Assembly: GCF_019097595.1 (NCBI RefSeq)
Contig: NC_080718.1
Span: 24,799,157-24,863,156, forward strand
Direction: 5' to 3'
Source of the DNA: Hemibagrus wyckioides
Lineage: Eukaryota; Chordata; Actinopteri; Siluriformes; Bagridae
DNA length: 64,000 bases
In this document: positions 44,769-57,630 of the stretch, in pieces
Position numbering within the stretch: position 1 is the first letter of the stretch
Layout: every line of letters starts with the position of its first letter
Translations under genes and position numbers: made by a program
Notes under the pieces: generated by a model
The model's database searches: none
The model's input: only the letters and a program-made list of their open reading frames with translations
What the model was told of the DNA's origin: nothing

Positions 44769-45633
44769 CATTCTTCTCAGTAGGAAATTTACAACTTCCA
44801 GCAGTATCCACAAACATGGGTAATAAGGAAATAAATAAAGAAAATAATTTTTAAAAATAAAAATATTCTTCAGGTTTAATCACTGATAAAAAAAATAAAA
44901 GACTCCGACAGTAAAAAAAAAAAAAAAGAAGAAGAAAAAAAAAAAGAATGAATAACATTTTTGTTTGAGATGACGGCTGGCTGTACACTTTGTAGAAACT
45001 CTTTGTTTATCATGTAGTTGAGGAAAAGTGGGATTGTGAATCCAGCTGTAATCCATGCAGCACTTTCATCCGAGACCCATTTTAAAAATCCACAGCGAGA
45101 TGAAAGTCAGGTGTGTGAACGTGACAGAACTGTACATGATGCCCTTTTGTTTCTCCAGTACACAGCAATTTAGTGCATAAAGCAGCCACAGCGGGTCAAT
45201 CTGCCCGGTCAAGCAGTCGTCTGCCAGTCTAATTCTGGAGCAGTGTTGTAAAGGGTTGAAGACAGTTTATTTGGTCATCTCTCAAACAGAAGAAGTCTAA
45301 TTTAATAGCTCTCTCTGAAACAACCATCAGGATAACTGCTAAAAAATAAAGCAGTGAAGCGGAGTAGCTATATAAAAACACCTGAAGCTTCACACACAAA
45401 CACAAAACTGTGGAAAAACTGAATCAAAAACAATAACACTATTAAATTATTATTATTATTTTTCCCAGAACACACACACACACAGTCTATTCAGGCCGTG
45501 AGAGAGAGAAATGATTTGACAGATATTTTCCTGACACAAGAACAAAGCGGAGACACTGAGCAGCAATTACGGATGATTTGGGAGACTGAGCAGCTACAGG
45601 ATAATCACACAAGCACAAATGTGGCTGTGCTGT

Positions 45634-45669
<36 letters not shown>

Positions 45670-45761
45670 AGTGCAGGTAAACGGATGTTGACATTGTTCT
45701 GGCTGGTTCATGATGATGTGACCTGTGTGTCAATTTACGCTTCACCTCACCAAACACACCA

Positions 45762-45793
<32 letters not shown>

Positions 45794-46660
45794 AGAAAAC
45801 ACTTGTCCACATGACAAAACAATATATTGATAAGAACATTCAGAATATAGACCTTGGTCATGTGCTTTAACCAATATGAAAAACCCTTGTGACGGTTCAG
45901 CAAAACACACAGGATTATTTTTAGCAAATCGGAAAATATGGGGGAAAATTTGACAAGGAAGAAGAGTTCATACACACACACACTGAGGTTTGTCTAATCC
46001 TTATGAGGTCCTTCCACTGGCATAATTACATAAATTATTCAGCCAACTCATTTGATCTAATCCTAAATCTATTCTTAACCTCAGTAATGGCAATGAAATC
46101 TTTTAGGCTTGTTTTTAAATAAAAAGCAGTTTTTCCTTTGGAGACCATTCAAATGACCCCACAAGCTCAAAACTCTTCTTTACTTGTGGGGACATTTGGT
46201 GATATAAAACCATGCAAAAGTAAATATTTTTTTGGCTTTTTGTTTAAATAAAGGATTTTAAGCAGTTAACATGGTGTTAAGCAGTTCGCCCAAACACATT
46301 AACATGAAAGTGAAGCCACATTGTTCATCGGTGTGTCTTCAGTTTTCACTCTTCAGAAGTATTAATGTCTAGTTCTCTCTCTCTCTCTCTCATACACACA
46401 CAGAAAACCACAAAAAATACCACACGGTGTACGCTTGGATGGACTGACGTTGCCTTTAAGCTGAATGCAGGAGCATCAATTGTCTCTGTGCACTCAGACA
46501 GATAGGTAGAGTGAGGTGACTGACAAATTACCCTCCAGAGAGCCCGAACAAGCCGTCCAACATCAGCTACCCTCTCTCTCTGTCTCGCTAACTCTGTCTG
46601 TCTCTCTCTCTTGCTATCTCTCTCTATCTCTCTCTCTTTTATCTCTCTCCGTCTCAGTGT
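44769..46660. other. presumed pdzd8 intron with CA/GT microsatellites
   Basis: (GT)n at 45636-45667, (CA)n at 45761-45790 and short CT runs at 46375-46392 and 46572-46640. Nothing coding was recognised. Confidence 0.5.
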
Positions 46661-46669
46661 GAATAATTT

Positions 46670-46960
46670 TAATTCAATTCAATTTTATTTTGTATAGCCC
46701 TTTTAACGATGGACATTGTCTCAAAGCAGCTTTACAGAACATAAGAAACATAGAACAAAAAGGTCAAGATTAATATTAGACTCCTGTTTAAATTTATTTG
46801 TATTCATCCCTAATGAGCAAGCCTGAGGCGACTGTGGTGAGAAAAAACTCCCTTAGATGGCAAGAGGAAGAAACCTTGAGAGGAACCAGACACAAAAGGG
46901 AACCTCATCCTCATTAAGTGACACCAGAAAGTGTGATTATAAATCATTATAAACACCGGA
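46670..46960 (-). repeat. dispersed teleost repeat, inverted copy
   Basis: Reverse complement of the 15240-15522 family: AATTCAATTCAATTTTATTT, TGTCTCAAAGCAGCTTTACA, CTTGAGAGGAACCAGAC. It runs straight into the minisatellite at 46925. Confidence 0.75.
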
Positions 46961-47261
46961 GTGTGAGAATCTTTGCATAAACACCAGAGAGCGTGATTAT
47001 AAATTACTATAAACACCAGTGAGTGTGATTATAAACGTTTATAAACACCAGAGAGTGTGATTATAAATTATTATAAACACCGGAGAGTGTGATTATAAAT
47101 TATTATAAACACCAGTGTGAGATTATAAATCATTATAAGCACCAGAGAGTGTGATTATAATGTTTATAAACACCAGAGTGTGATTATAAATTATTATAAG
47201 CACCAGAGAATGTGATTATAAATCATTATAAACACCAGAGAGTGTGATTATAAATTATTAT

Positions 47262-47302
<41 letters not shown>

Positions 47303-47375
47303 AAGAAAATCATTATAAACACCAGAGTGTGATTATAAATTATAAATAGCTGAGTGTGTGATTATAAATTATTAT

Positions 47376-47452
<77 letters not shown>

Positions 47453-47500
47453 CAGTGTGATTAAAAATTATTATAAACACCAGAGTGTGATTATGAATAA
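46925..47500. repeat. ~32-bp minisatellite interleaved with (GATA)n
   Basis: Units of the form AAACACCAGAGAGTGTGATT followed by ATAAATTATTAT recur about 13 times, interrupted by (GATA)n runs at 47265-47302 and 47381-47450. The GATA runs replace the middle of a repeat unit, suggesting expansion from an internal ATAGATA-like seed. Confidence 0.9.
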
Positions 47501-48285
47501 TGTCCTTTCTACAGTCATATACAGTCAGCTGGAGTGTACGCAGGACCTCCATAAATCAGCTCAACATCTGAGTTCATTATAGATTCAGCTCGTCCATACC
47601 GAAGCCTTGAAATGCTCAATGATGGAGATACAGTACATGTAGAATGTTACAAAAATAAAAGTACGAACGTCACGGAATGTGTTGCAGCCAGCGCCGGTGC
47701 CAGCTGTGTGCACCGGGGCAGACGTGTGAGGTGTGTTTCTGAGTAAAGCCCACGCTCTACTTTACATGGTGACAGACAGCCATTGAAGCCATTGTGTGAG
47801 GACGGCGGCTGTCTTGTGTGTACACCTGTTGCTCTTTTCCTCCCTCTATCTCTCTTCTCGCTCACACAGAGATTAGCATATGCGAGTGTTCATTTTTGGG
47901 AAGAGTGATAATCTCAATAGATTTAAAACAAAACACACACACACACACACACACATATATACAAATCCTGTGTGTGTGAGAGCATATTGGAGCACAGATT
48001 ACATTCTTTCCATACGATAAAGACAAAAAGGCAGCCCCTTCATCTGATAAACCAGTGTCAACATTACAGCAAATCAGCCTCCTGAATCAGCGCAAACGAG
48101 GTGGAAATGAGCGACAGATAACAAGCAACAACGTTCCGGACTAAACAAACAGCAACAAACCGATTATCCTCAAACACCTTTTTTATGTCGGAAAATTACA
48201 AAAGCCAGTTAAATCTGACCTGACACTAAAAGACTGCATATTTACAAATAAATAAATAAATGAAATGAGAGAAAACCTGACTACT
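47501..48285. other. presumed intron; (CA)n at 47932-47955
   Basis: A short CA/TA run is the only named element; the rest is unassigned. Confidence 0.4.
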
Positions 48286-48750
48286 ACTTCTTTCAGCTTT
48301 TCCCTTCAGGGGTCTCCACAGCGAATCATTTCTCTCCACCTATCCCTATCTTCTACATCCTCAACACTTGCACCCACTAGCTTCATATCCTCATTTATTC
48401 CATCCATATACCTCCTCTTTGGCCTTCCTCTTTGCCTCCTGCCTGGCAGCTCCATGTCCAACATTCTCCTACCAACATACTCACTCTCCCTCCTCTGAAC
48501 ATGTCCAGACCATCTTAATCTGTCCTCCCTAACTCTGTCCCCCAAACGTCCAACATGAGCCGTCCCTCTGATGTACTCGTTCCTAATCCTGTCCACCCGT
48601 CTCACTCCCAAAGAGAACCTCAACATCTTCAGCTCTGTTACCTCCAGCTCTGACTCTTCCTCAGTGACACTGTCTCTAATCTATACAGCATGGCCGGTCT
48701 CACCACTGTCTTGTTCACCTTCCCCTTGATTCTCGCTGATATTTACAGAA
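48286..48750 (-). mobile_element. 5'-truncated non-LTR retrotransposon (RT C-terminal end)
   Basis: On the minus strand a 106-residue frame (48626-48306) carries DRIRNEYIRGTAHVGRLGDR, RLRWSGHVQRRESEYVGRR and GRPKRRYMDG, ending MIRCGDP. This is the typical C-terminal tail of a widespread animal LINE endonuclease-reverse transcriptase. Upstream, KTVVRPAMLYRLETVSLRK is in a different frame, so a one-base shift separates the two parts. All of the RT core and endonuclease is missing. The clade was not determined. Confidence 0.8.
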
Positions 48751-49089
48751 CTCCCGACACCTTTCTGAGGTTTGAAATATTCAGGTCTGAGTAGCTTCAA
48801 AGGACAAAACTGATATTCTGGTGATTTATTTTGTGTTTTTTAAGCACCAAATAGGACACTTGAAATATAGCTAAGTGTGTGTTTTTCTGAGATGGCGTCA
48901 GACAGCGGAATGAAGTAAAGAGAAAAAACTACAGAGAAGAAAACATAAAACAAAATATATTTTTAAAAAAGAGAGAATTAGTTAATTTTGCAAACACACG
49001 AAGTATATCCGCTTATGAACTTGTGACTCAATGTATTTCTTGTATAGAGAAATAAAAGACTTGGTTCACGGTGTTATAAAGATCTAACC
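48751..49089. other. presumed intron, nothing recognised
   Basis: AT-rich, with no feature visible. Confidence 0.35.
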
Positions 49090-49262
49090 GTGAGCGACGT
49101 GGTAGCTTAGTGGTTAAGGTGTTGGACTACTGATCAGAAGGTTGTGAGTTTGAATCCCAGCCCCACCAAGCCACCACTGCTGGGCCCCTGAGCAAGGCCC
49201 TTAACCTTCAGTTGTAAAAAGAAATTAGATAAAAATTGCAAGTCATTCTGGATTGCCAAACC
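49090..49262 (+). mobile_element. tRNA-derived SINE
   Basis: Pol III internal promoter elements are visible: box A TAGCTTAGTGG at 49103-49113 and box B-like GTTTGAATCC at 49148-49157. They are followed by the typical teleost SINE body CCTGAGCAAGGCCCTTAACC and an AAATTGCAAGTCATTCTGGAT-like end. No tRNA cloverleaf is preserved, so it is not a tRNA gene. Confidence 0.75.
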
Positions 49263-49317
49263 AACAGCAGGGTGGTGTTAACAAGAAGCAAAGCCAACCT
49301 CTTTTTACCAGTAAACT

Positions 49318-49700
49318 GGCTTTTGATATAAAATGAGCCAGGACTAAAGTGCGTTTTAGCCGTGTGTTTCTTCCACTCTGGTGGAGAACCTTACACAGAG
49401 TTTTTGTGGTTAAAGATGAAATTTGAGCTGCTTTTTAGATGAACAAGCACTTGGAGCTTCTCACAGAGCAGAAATGGGTTTGATATCAACATTCCCTTTG
49501 ACGATACAAACATTTGTGTGAAAAACAACTAACCATTTTTGTCTTTTTGGAGCTTTTCTATGAATATATTGCTTCTAGTAGGCTAAATAAAAACTACAAA
49601 ATCTTAAAGCTCATATGATCATATGAACTTCATATTAAGCATCACTGTGGAGTGGGACATGCCAAAGACATTTAATTCTGAACATGGACACAAACAGGAG
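49318..49700 (+). repeat. dispersed repeat shared with 18655-18850
   Basis: Blocks GATATAAAATGAGCCAGGAC, CGTGTGTTTCTTCC, GTGGTTAAAGATG, GAACAAGCA and GTGGGACATGCCAAAGACAT parallel the copy in slc18a2 intron 8, here with an extra insertion of about 180 bases. Confidence 0.55.
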
Positions 49701-50870
<1,170 letters not shown>

Positions 50871-50872
<2 letters not shown>

Positions 50873-51600
50873 GTCAGGTCGACTGGATGATTGTAGTAGG
50901 GCAGTGCAGGCCAGCAAACGGCTCTCGTGCTCTCTCAGTGCGCTGGACTTAATCTAATCATCTGGCACATGTCAAAGAGATTAGTGTTTGAGTATAGGGT
51001 AGCAGTCCCCCTGGGGCGCGCACACACACACACACAAAAGAGACATACCCACAGACAGTACACAAACAAAAACACAAACAACACAATATACTATGTTTTA
51101 TTCCTTAAGGTTCTTTATAATATATTAGGTTTTATTCCTATAATTAAGGGAGGACAGAATTAACAGATGGAAGCAAAAAAAAAAAAAAAAGGCAGAAAAA
51201 AGGAACAAGGAAGAAACGTGTAAAAATTATATAAGATAGAAAGGAATCAACAAAGAAGTCAATACTTTTGTCTCTCTCTCACTACAGCATCTAAGAGATT
51301 ACATGCACTTAAATAATCTGATAACGACAAAACTACAGAGTCTACACGTGTTCTTCAAGCCTAAGACTTTTTCCCTAAAAGCTTAACATCTGATTTTTAC
51401 TACTGAAGATGATGTGAACTTTCTTTTGCATCAAAATATTATTAGTTTTATTGCCATTTTTTGGTGGGAACAGGAAATGCTTTCAAAAAAGTATCTGCAT
51501 TTTATGTATGAAGTATTGAATTAAATCAAATTAATTTAAATAAAGCAAATTAAATTAATGCTGAAAAAATAAATGATATCACATTAATAGGTATACCTGC
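50871..51600. other. presumed intron, nothing recognised
   Basis: Short CA and A runs only. Confidence 0.35.
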
Positions 51601-51617
51601 AGCAATTAAATGGATTA

Positions 51618-51672
51618 TAAATAAATAAATAAATAAATAAATAAATAGATAGATAGATAGATAGATAGATAA
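51618..51672. repeat. (AAAT)n (GATA)n microsatellite
   Basis: About 7 AAAT/AAATA units followed by about 6 GATA units. Confidence 0.9.
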
Positions 51673-53680
51673 ATGAAAATTGCTTATTGTCTTTTTAACC
51701 GAATTAAATTTAAATTAAATTCCCTAGCAAGTATAATTCTTTAAGAAATTGGGAATTTACCATTTACCACATGAGCAATCAGATTACTGATGATGATAAT
51801 ACTACTAATAAAAATAACCAGATTATTCGTGTGCATGTTTACCCCCACGGAGTGATATTCAATATTGTAAATTAGATAATTGGCAGCTCAGACAGATACC
51901 CAGGTTTCATCTTCTACGGTAACTAAATAAGCCTTGAAGCTAGCCATGAACAGGAAGTGAATTTGCAGCAGGAGGAAGTGGATTAAATGTGTGTCAATTC
52001 AGGTGTCTGGTCCAAGTCAGTCGTGCCACTTTGACTGATGTCATCGCTGCCCTTTCCTTTTTGGTGCTTTAATTCAATCACATGCTCGTCTCTTCCTTCT
52101 TATTCCGCTCACCACGAACACGAGCCATTTACGCACGCATACACACAACGTGAATACACAATACACGCGTCATCAGATATATATTTTATCTAGGAATCCG
52201 GGATGCTGGACGGACCCAAGCCACTAAAAACTATATTTGAGGTTTACTATATCATTTATTATAGTCTGTGATTTGTTTTTTCCTCTCTTCTCTGGGATTA
52301 AGGCTGCTGGTGAATGAAGAGCTTCACGTTTGAGCTCGAAACCAATTCAAAGGCATGAACGCCGGTCTCATTGCCCACTATTTGAATTTTCATGTTGGTG
52401 CTCTGCTTTGTGACAGGAGACAGATCTCTTTTCACTGAGCATCGCACAAAAGCTGGGGTCGTTATGGAGACAAAAAAAAAAAAAAAAACAGCCCCATCTC
52501 ATTTACGTTCGGAGGTTCGAGAGCTCCTTTAGCCGCCGATCCTTTTTTTAGCGCCCTCATTGTTGCTTGCCGGGAAAAGAGTCGAGCGTTCATCTGCATA
52601 CGGCCGGTAGAACAAACGAGAGGAGGAGGAGGAGGAGGAGGAGGAAGAGGAGGGAAAGATAGACAGAGAGGTGTAGGTGGAATATTAGAGCTCCTGCTAT
52701 CAGCACTCCTAAGCACTTGACGTTTTTGCGAAAAGGACAGGAGAAGGATGCTCCGTCTTCTTATCGCACTGACATTTAGTTTGTCCATTTCGGGGCGTCT
52801 TAAGCTTCCTCTTGCCAGTCACTTAAAATCAAGTCTGCATTTTTCACAACAAGAGAGAGAAACAAATCTCAGTCGCTTTCGAAAGCCGAGACTAATCGAC
52901 AGCTGACATTTAGCTTCAGAAAATGACTGCTAACGTAGGAGACGTACAAAAAGCCCAAAAAGGACGGGTGAAAACCGTGCTAAGGATTTAGGGAGGAGAT
53001 GGAGAATACCCTTACTGTATTGTGAAAATACACCAATTCGGAGGTCGCTGCATAAGTGGAGAAGTTCGGCAAGAGTCTAACCGAGGGTACGAGCGCAAAG
53101 TCATGGAACGGGACGGTCAGTCGACTCAAAATTCCCAATCAGAGCCTGAAATCTGATTTCAATCCAGTTTTATTAATGAGATTAAACCATCGTGAGAGTC
53201 TCCAGGGTTGGAGGTTGACTTCCTGTTTCATGTTCTCCCTGTGCTTCATGGGTTTCCTCCAGGTTCTCCGGTTTATTCCACAAGTATAAAGACATGAGTT
53301 GTTGTCTAACTTGTCTGCAGCGTGTGTGATTGTGACTTGTGATTAGTTGAGGTGTCCAGCCCCCTCCTCCTAGTGCCCTAAGGCTCCAGGTTCCCTAAGC
53401 CACAGAAAATGGATTGGAACCAGTGTGACATAAAACGTACGTCACGTCTTGTCTCATTCTCATCACCAACTGCACAGAAATAATTCACGTAGGTTTTCTT
53501 TATATGTTCATTAACCAAACAGTTACATCCAAGTTTTTCCAAGCCAAAGTAGAGGATCAGAATTTGGAAAATTCCACTTGCACTTTTGAATACAATAGAT
53601 TGCAGGATTAGTACTTCACTAAAAGACATGAGGCAAGAAATTCTGGCCAAACCCAAATCCAGCTTTTGTACTGAATTTAC
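51673..53680. other. long non-repetitive stretch in presumed pdzd8 intron
   Basis: About 2 kb with few repeats except a (GGA)n run at 52619-52645 and A-runs near 52470. No coding exon was recognised on either strand. It is the largest repeat-poor non-coding block in the 3' half of the window and could hold conserved regulatory elements; that is inference. Confidence 0.4.
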
Positions 53681-54210
53681 ATTTTACACTTCGGGCATTT
53701 GGCAGACGCTCTTTATCCAGAGCTGATGTACAAAAGTGCTTTGAAGTCTCCATCAATGAATACATCACCACTGGTTCAATAGGTCACAGACTTGGGATAC
53801 CATCAACCAGAAAACTTTTGGGAGGAATTATAGCACAAATACATAAAGCAAACAGGGAATATAAGAGCTAGTTTAAGTGTTTCAGGAAGTTGTTTGAAGG
53901 CAGCCAGGGTCTCAGCTGTTCAGACATCTAGGGAAAGTTCATTCCACCACCTCGGTGCCAGAACAGAAGAGTCTAAATGTAGACCTACCTCTTACTCAGA
54001 GATGGTGGAACCAGTCAAGCAGTGCTAGTAGATCTGAGGGAGCGAGGTGCAGTGCGAGGAGTAATAAGAGCTTTAAAGAGGGAGCTGATCCATTCTTGGC
54101 TTTGTAAGCAAGCATAAGTGTTTTGAATCTGATGCGTTCGGCAGCCGGAAGCTAGTTTAGGGAACACAGCACACAAAGCTCACAAAACCCAGTGGGGTGG
54201 TGTTTGAGAA
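53681..54210. repeat. interspersed teleost repeat with SINE-like GGCAGACGCTCTTTATCC end
   Basis: It starts with ATTTGGCAGACGCTCTTTAT and contains GAGTCTAAATGTAGACC, GGTGGAACCAGTCAAGCAG and GCGAGGTGCAGTGCGAGGAG, ending near TGGTGTTTGAGAATTTGGGC. This order is characteristic of a repeat common in fish genomes; its class is not certain to me. No protein. Confidence 0.55.
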
Positions 54211-54700
54211 TTTGGGCAGAAGTTATTTATCCATAAATGTTAACCACATCCTCAGCTCCACCATCAGCATGTCAATCACAGCCCAAAAGAAATCAATCAG
54301 ACCCCCAGCTGCTTCCTGCCTCCACATCTCTCTCTCCATTCCAGCAGCAGATCCGAGGCCCCCTGCCACCACTGGCGCAAGGAGCAATAAAGTGCATAAA
54401 AATGAGATTTAGTCTTGGTACACTTCAGCCTGGATCAAACAATAAGGGAGCAGAGAGAGACCAGCTGCCTGTCGGAGAAATCGGCCATAAACAGCAATCA
54501 GCTAAAAATACAGCCTGCTCCTCACGCTCTCGGAAACTCACTTACACCAGTTTCGCTGCCTCACACGGCTGGTAGGAACAAAAGATTTTGACAGTAAGCA
54601 TAAGAATAGCTTAAGCCTAACAATCTATATCAAGTATTCTTACTTAAAATGGAGTTAAAATGAAAAGACATTAAATAAGCTGGCAGAGATCGGCATTTGT
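54211..54700. other. presumed intron, nothing recognised
   Basis: Unique-looking sequence without coding support. Confidence 0.35.
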
Positions 54701-54709
54701 GTTTAATTC

Positions 54710-54896
54710 GATTCTATTCTATTTGTTGTCAACAATAGACACTTAAAGTTTAAGATTCATGTTTCTCCCTAATGAGCCAGTCAGAAACGATGATGGTGAG
54801 GGGAAAACTCCTTGAAAAGATATAAGGAAGAAACCGTAAGAGACTCTAAAAGAGGACCTCATCCTCATCTGCTCACCTGGGTGATGCTGGAAATTA

Positions 54897-54951
<55 letters not shown>

Positions 54952-54955
54952 TATG
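54710..54955 (-). repeat. degraded dispersed repeat plus (TTA)n
   Basis: CTCCCTAATGAGCCAGTCAG and AGGAAGAAACCGTAAGAGAC are a degraded inverted copy of the 15240-15522 family. A run of about 18 TTA units (54898-54951) follows. Confidence 0.65.
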
Positions 54956-55739
54956 GGATTATAAATAATGTCCTTTCTACAGCTGTATATTTAGTGCGAG
55001 ATATTTATTTATTAAACTAGATCATGATCTTTTTGGGTTCTAATTACCTGAAATGCAATAAGATAAGGATGCAAGATAGTTGTTCTGCTTCTGCAGACAT
55101 ATAAACATGCATGTTGCAGGAAATGCGAGATAAAGAAAGTAAAAAAGCTAGATAAAGAAGCAAACAAAACACACACACACACGTGCAGCTGTGTTCCTGT
55201 CTAATATTGTGATCGTGTGTGTGTGTGTGTGTGTGTGTATATAAACAACCCACAAAATGTCTGATACACTTTGAAACAGAATAGGAAAGGTCTTTACCAA
55301 TCCCGTTGTATATAATAATATACAGTATGTGATCATCTCTGACCCCACAGTGGACTGGTTAATCGTCACATTATAACCGTTTCCATCTTCACTGACCCAT
55401 AAATATCAGTTTGACCCCATAAATGCGGATCACACCTTTTTTGCAAAAAAAAAAGAGCCCAGAATTAATCCTGCATGATTTAGACATAAATCATTTTTTG
55501 TCTAAGTGTGTGTGCGTGTGTGTATGGTGTTTTCCTGGCAATGCTGAAAAAGGGTTGTGGGTTTTTGTTTTCAGCTCTCACTCAGCTCGATTCAGTTTGT
55601 AGGTAGTGTTATGTGTACGGATGTGTGAGTTTCCGGCCTTGATTAGGTTGGCTCGCGCGTTACGTCAGGAGTGATGCTAACCGAGCTGGACGTTTTAGAT
55701 GAATGGATCCATCTTCAGCCACTCAGACGTATATAAAGC
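54956..55739. other. presumed intron; CA and GT runs
   Basis: CACACA at 55168-55182 and (GT)n at 55213-55238. Nothing coding recognised. Confidence 0.4.
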
Positions 55740-55841
55740 TCACTCAAGCTGACATTCGCCCTGTAGGGCCGGCTGGACCTTCAGCTCCTCCACACTGTAA
55801 CCGAACACGGCATCTGTCACACGTAGCACTGATTCGATAAG
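55740..55841 (-). other. unassigned candidate exon, 33 codons then stop
   Basis: On the minus strand a good acceptor (TTTTTCCTCCTTCAG, AG at 55843-55842) is followed by an open frame reading LIESVLRVTDAVFGYSVEEL and then KVQPALQGECQLE, ending in TGA at 55742-55740. A donor-like GA|GTGAGC overlaps the stop (after 55744), so it could be internal or terminal. Composition is more protein-like than the surrounding DNA, but I cannot match it to a known family. It could be an alternative exon of pdzd8, part of another minus-strand transcript, or chance. Confidence 0.3.
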
Positions 55842-55982
55842 CTGAAGGAGGAAAAACCATCGAGGAACATGTTTTATAGGAATCAAGAAATGTTTCAACC
55901 GTGTATTAAAATAATGTAAGTTGTAAGTTCTGGTGGTTTTGTCTGTTTAGTGTTTTTTGAAAGATGACAACAACCCTGTAGC

Positions 55983-56058
55983 TTCGTGCTGAACTTCTGG
56001 TCTTTACTGTTTGCTCTGGGAAGCGTAAATAAGGTGGATGTTTATTCAACATACATAT

Positions 56059-56136
<78 letters not shown>

Positions 56137-56224
56137 GTATATATATGTATATGTATGTTGAATAAACATCCACCTTATTTACGCTTCCCAGAGCAAACAG
56201 TAAAGACCAGAAGTTCAGCACGAA
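55983..56224. repeat. large palindrome with (TA)n core
   Basis: The left arm from 55983 (TTCGTGCTGAACTTCTGGTC) is the reverse complement of the right arm ending at 56224. About 78 bp per side is unique sequence and matches with no mismatch that I can find. The centre (about 56065-56150) is TA-rich repeat with TATG/CATA interruptions. Confidence 0.93.
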
Positions 56225-56227
56225 CAT

Positions 56228-56382
56228 GTCAGAGAGAGAGAGAGTGAGAGAGAGAAACAGGGAGAGAGAGCAAGAGCGAGAGAGAGAGAGCGAGAGAGAG
56301 AGAGCATGTGCGAGAGAGAGAGCGAGAGAGACAGCGAGAGAGACAGCGAGAGAGAGAGAGCGCGCGAGAGAGAGAAAGAGAT
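56228..56382. repeat. (GA)n-rich purine tract
   Basis: Interrupted GAGAGA with GCGAGAGA variants, immediately outside the right arm of the palindrome. Confidence 0.9.
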
Positions 56383-56755
56383 CTACAATTCTGCTTTAAT
56401 GAATATTAATGAAGCTCCTTTCAGTTCACAGACTCGTCACAATTAAAAGATTTCACCATCACGTGCTGAAAAACTCGACCTGTAAATCAGGGAACATGAG
56501 TAATGCAGTCATCATGTGTCCCATCATGCACCTAGCCAGCTGTTATATCAGTGGTAAGAGATGAGGAGAGGGAATCAATACACACACACACTCACACACA
56601 CACAGAGACAAATAGCCTGAGAGCAACAGTGTTAAAGCAACTACAGACACACACATTCTTACTTAAATAAAACACTAACAAATGTTGGGTTTTATTTTGT
56701 GTGTCAACGTTTATCCCATGCACACATGCTCTTGTTTGAAGAAAGAATATATGCG
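56383..56755. other. presumed intron, nothing recognised
   Basis: Short CA runs near 56582-56604. No coding support. Confidence 0.35.
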
Positions 56756-57392
56756 TGTGTGTGTGTGTGTGTGCGCGTGTGTGTGTAGGGCATCAATCAG
56801 CAGTACTTAATGTCACAGCAGCCACCCAACATTAAAGGTGAAAAGATCACCATCATGGAGCTGGATTCCCACATCACAGTCACGCACAGGGTCCAGAATG
56901 TTCTCTTGGGTTCTCATCTCTCCCTCACACACATATACACACACACAAAGACACACAGACACAAAGTAACACACACAGAGACACACAGACACAAAGTAAC
57001 ACACAGAGACACACAGACACAAAGTAACACACACAGAGACACAGACATACACACAGGCGCGCACACACACAGACACACACGTACACAAAGAGACAAACAC
57101 AGAGACACACACACACAGAGGTGAACACAGACACACACAAAGATACACACACAGAGACACACAGACACAGAGACACAAAGTCATACACACACACAAAAAC
57201 AGGCGCACATAGAGACACAGACACACACAGACACACACACACTCTCTCTCACACGCACACACACACACACAGACTCTCTCTCACACGCACACATACAGAT
57301 ACACACACAAAAACAGGCGCACAGAGACACAGACACACACACAGACACACACACACACAGATTCTCTCTCTCTCATACACACACACAGACCT
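56755..57392. repeat. (GT)n, unique island, then CA-rich minisatellite
   Basis: GT run (56755-56786), a ~140-bp non-repetitive island (56788-56930), then about 450 bp of ACACA sequence with GACACACAGACACAAAGTAA-type ~26-bp units (56930-57030) and looser variants to 57392. Reading frames here are repeat artefacts. Confidence 0.88.
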
Positions 57393-57630
57393 CCTGTGGT
57401 CCAGGATGTTCTCATGGGTGGTAATCTGATTTTAAAGACCTCACACAGAGATACAGAACATTCTTTTAACTTTTCCCAGATTTGCTGATAAAATTCCATG
57501 AACGTTATAAAACACATAAAACTATAAACCAAAACCACAGTCTGAAAAATCTCCACTGTGTAAGACTCAAACAAACCAGATAAACAAAATAATAAACACA
57601 ACAACTATAAAATTATACAACAGTGTGCAT
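57393..57630. other. non-repetitive stretch between repeat arrays
   Basis: AT-rich, with a short duplicate (GTCCAGGATGTTCTCATGGG at 57399-57418) of 56891-56910. No gene. Confidence 0.45.

Noticed and set aside
44367..44813. 148-codon minus-strand Tyr/Phe-rich frame resembling a membrane protein
   Set aside because: Made of AAATA- and GATA-type repeats; hydrophobicity is an artefact of base composition.
49090..49170. Possible tRNA gene
   Set aside because: Box A and box B are present, but no cloverleaf or acceptor stem; the body and tail are those of a SINE.
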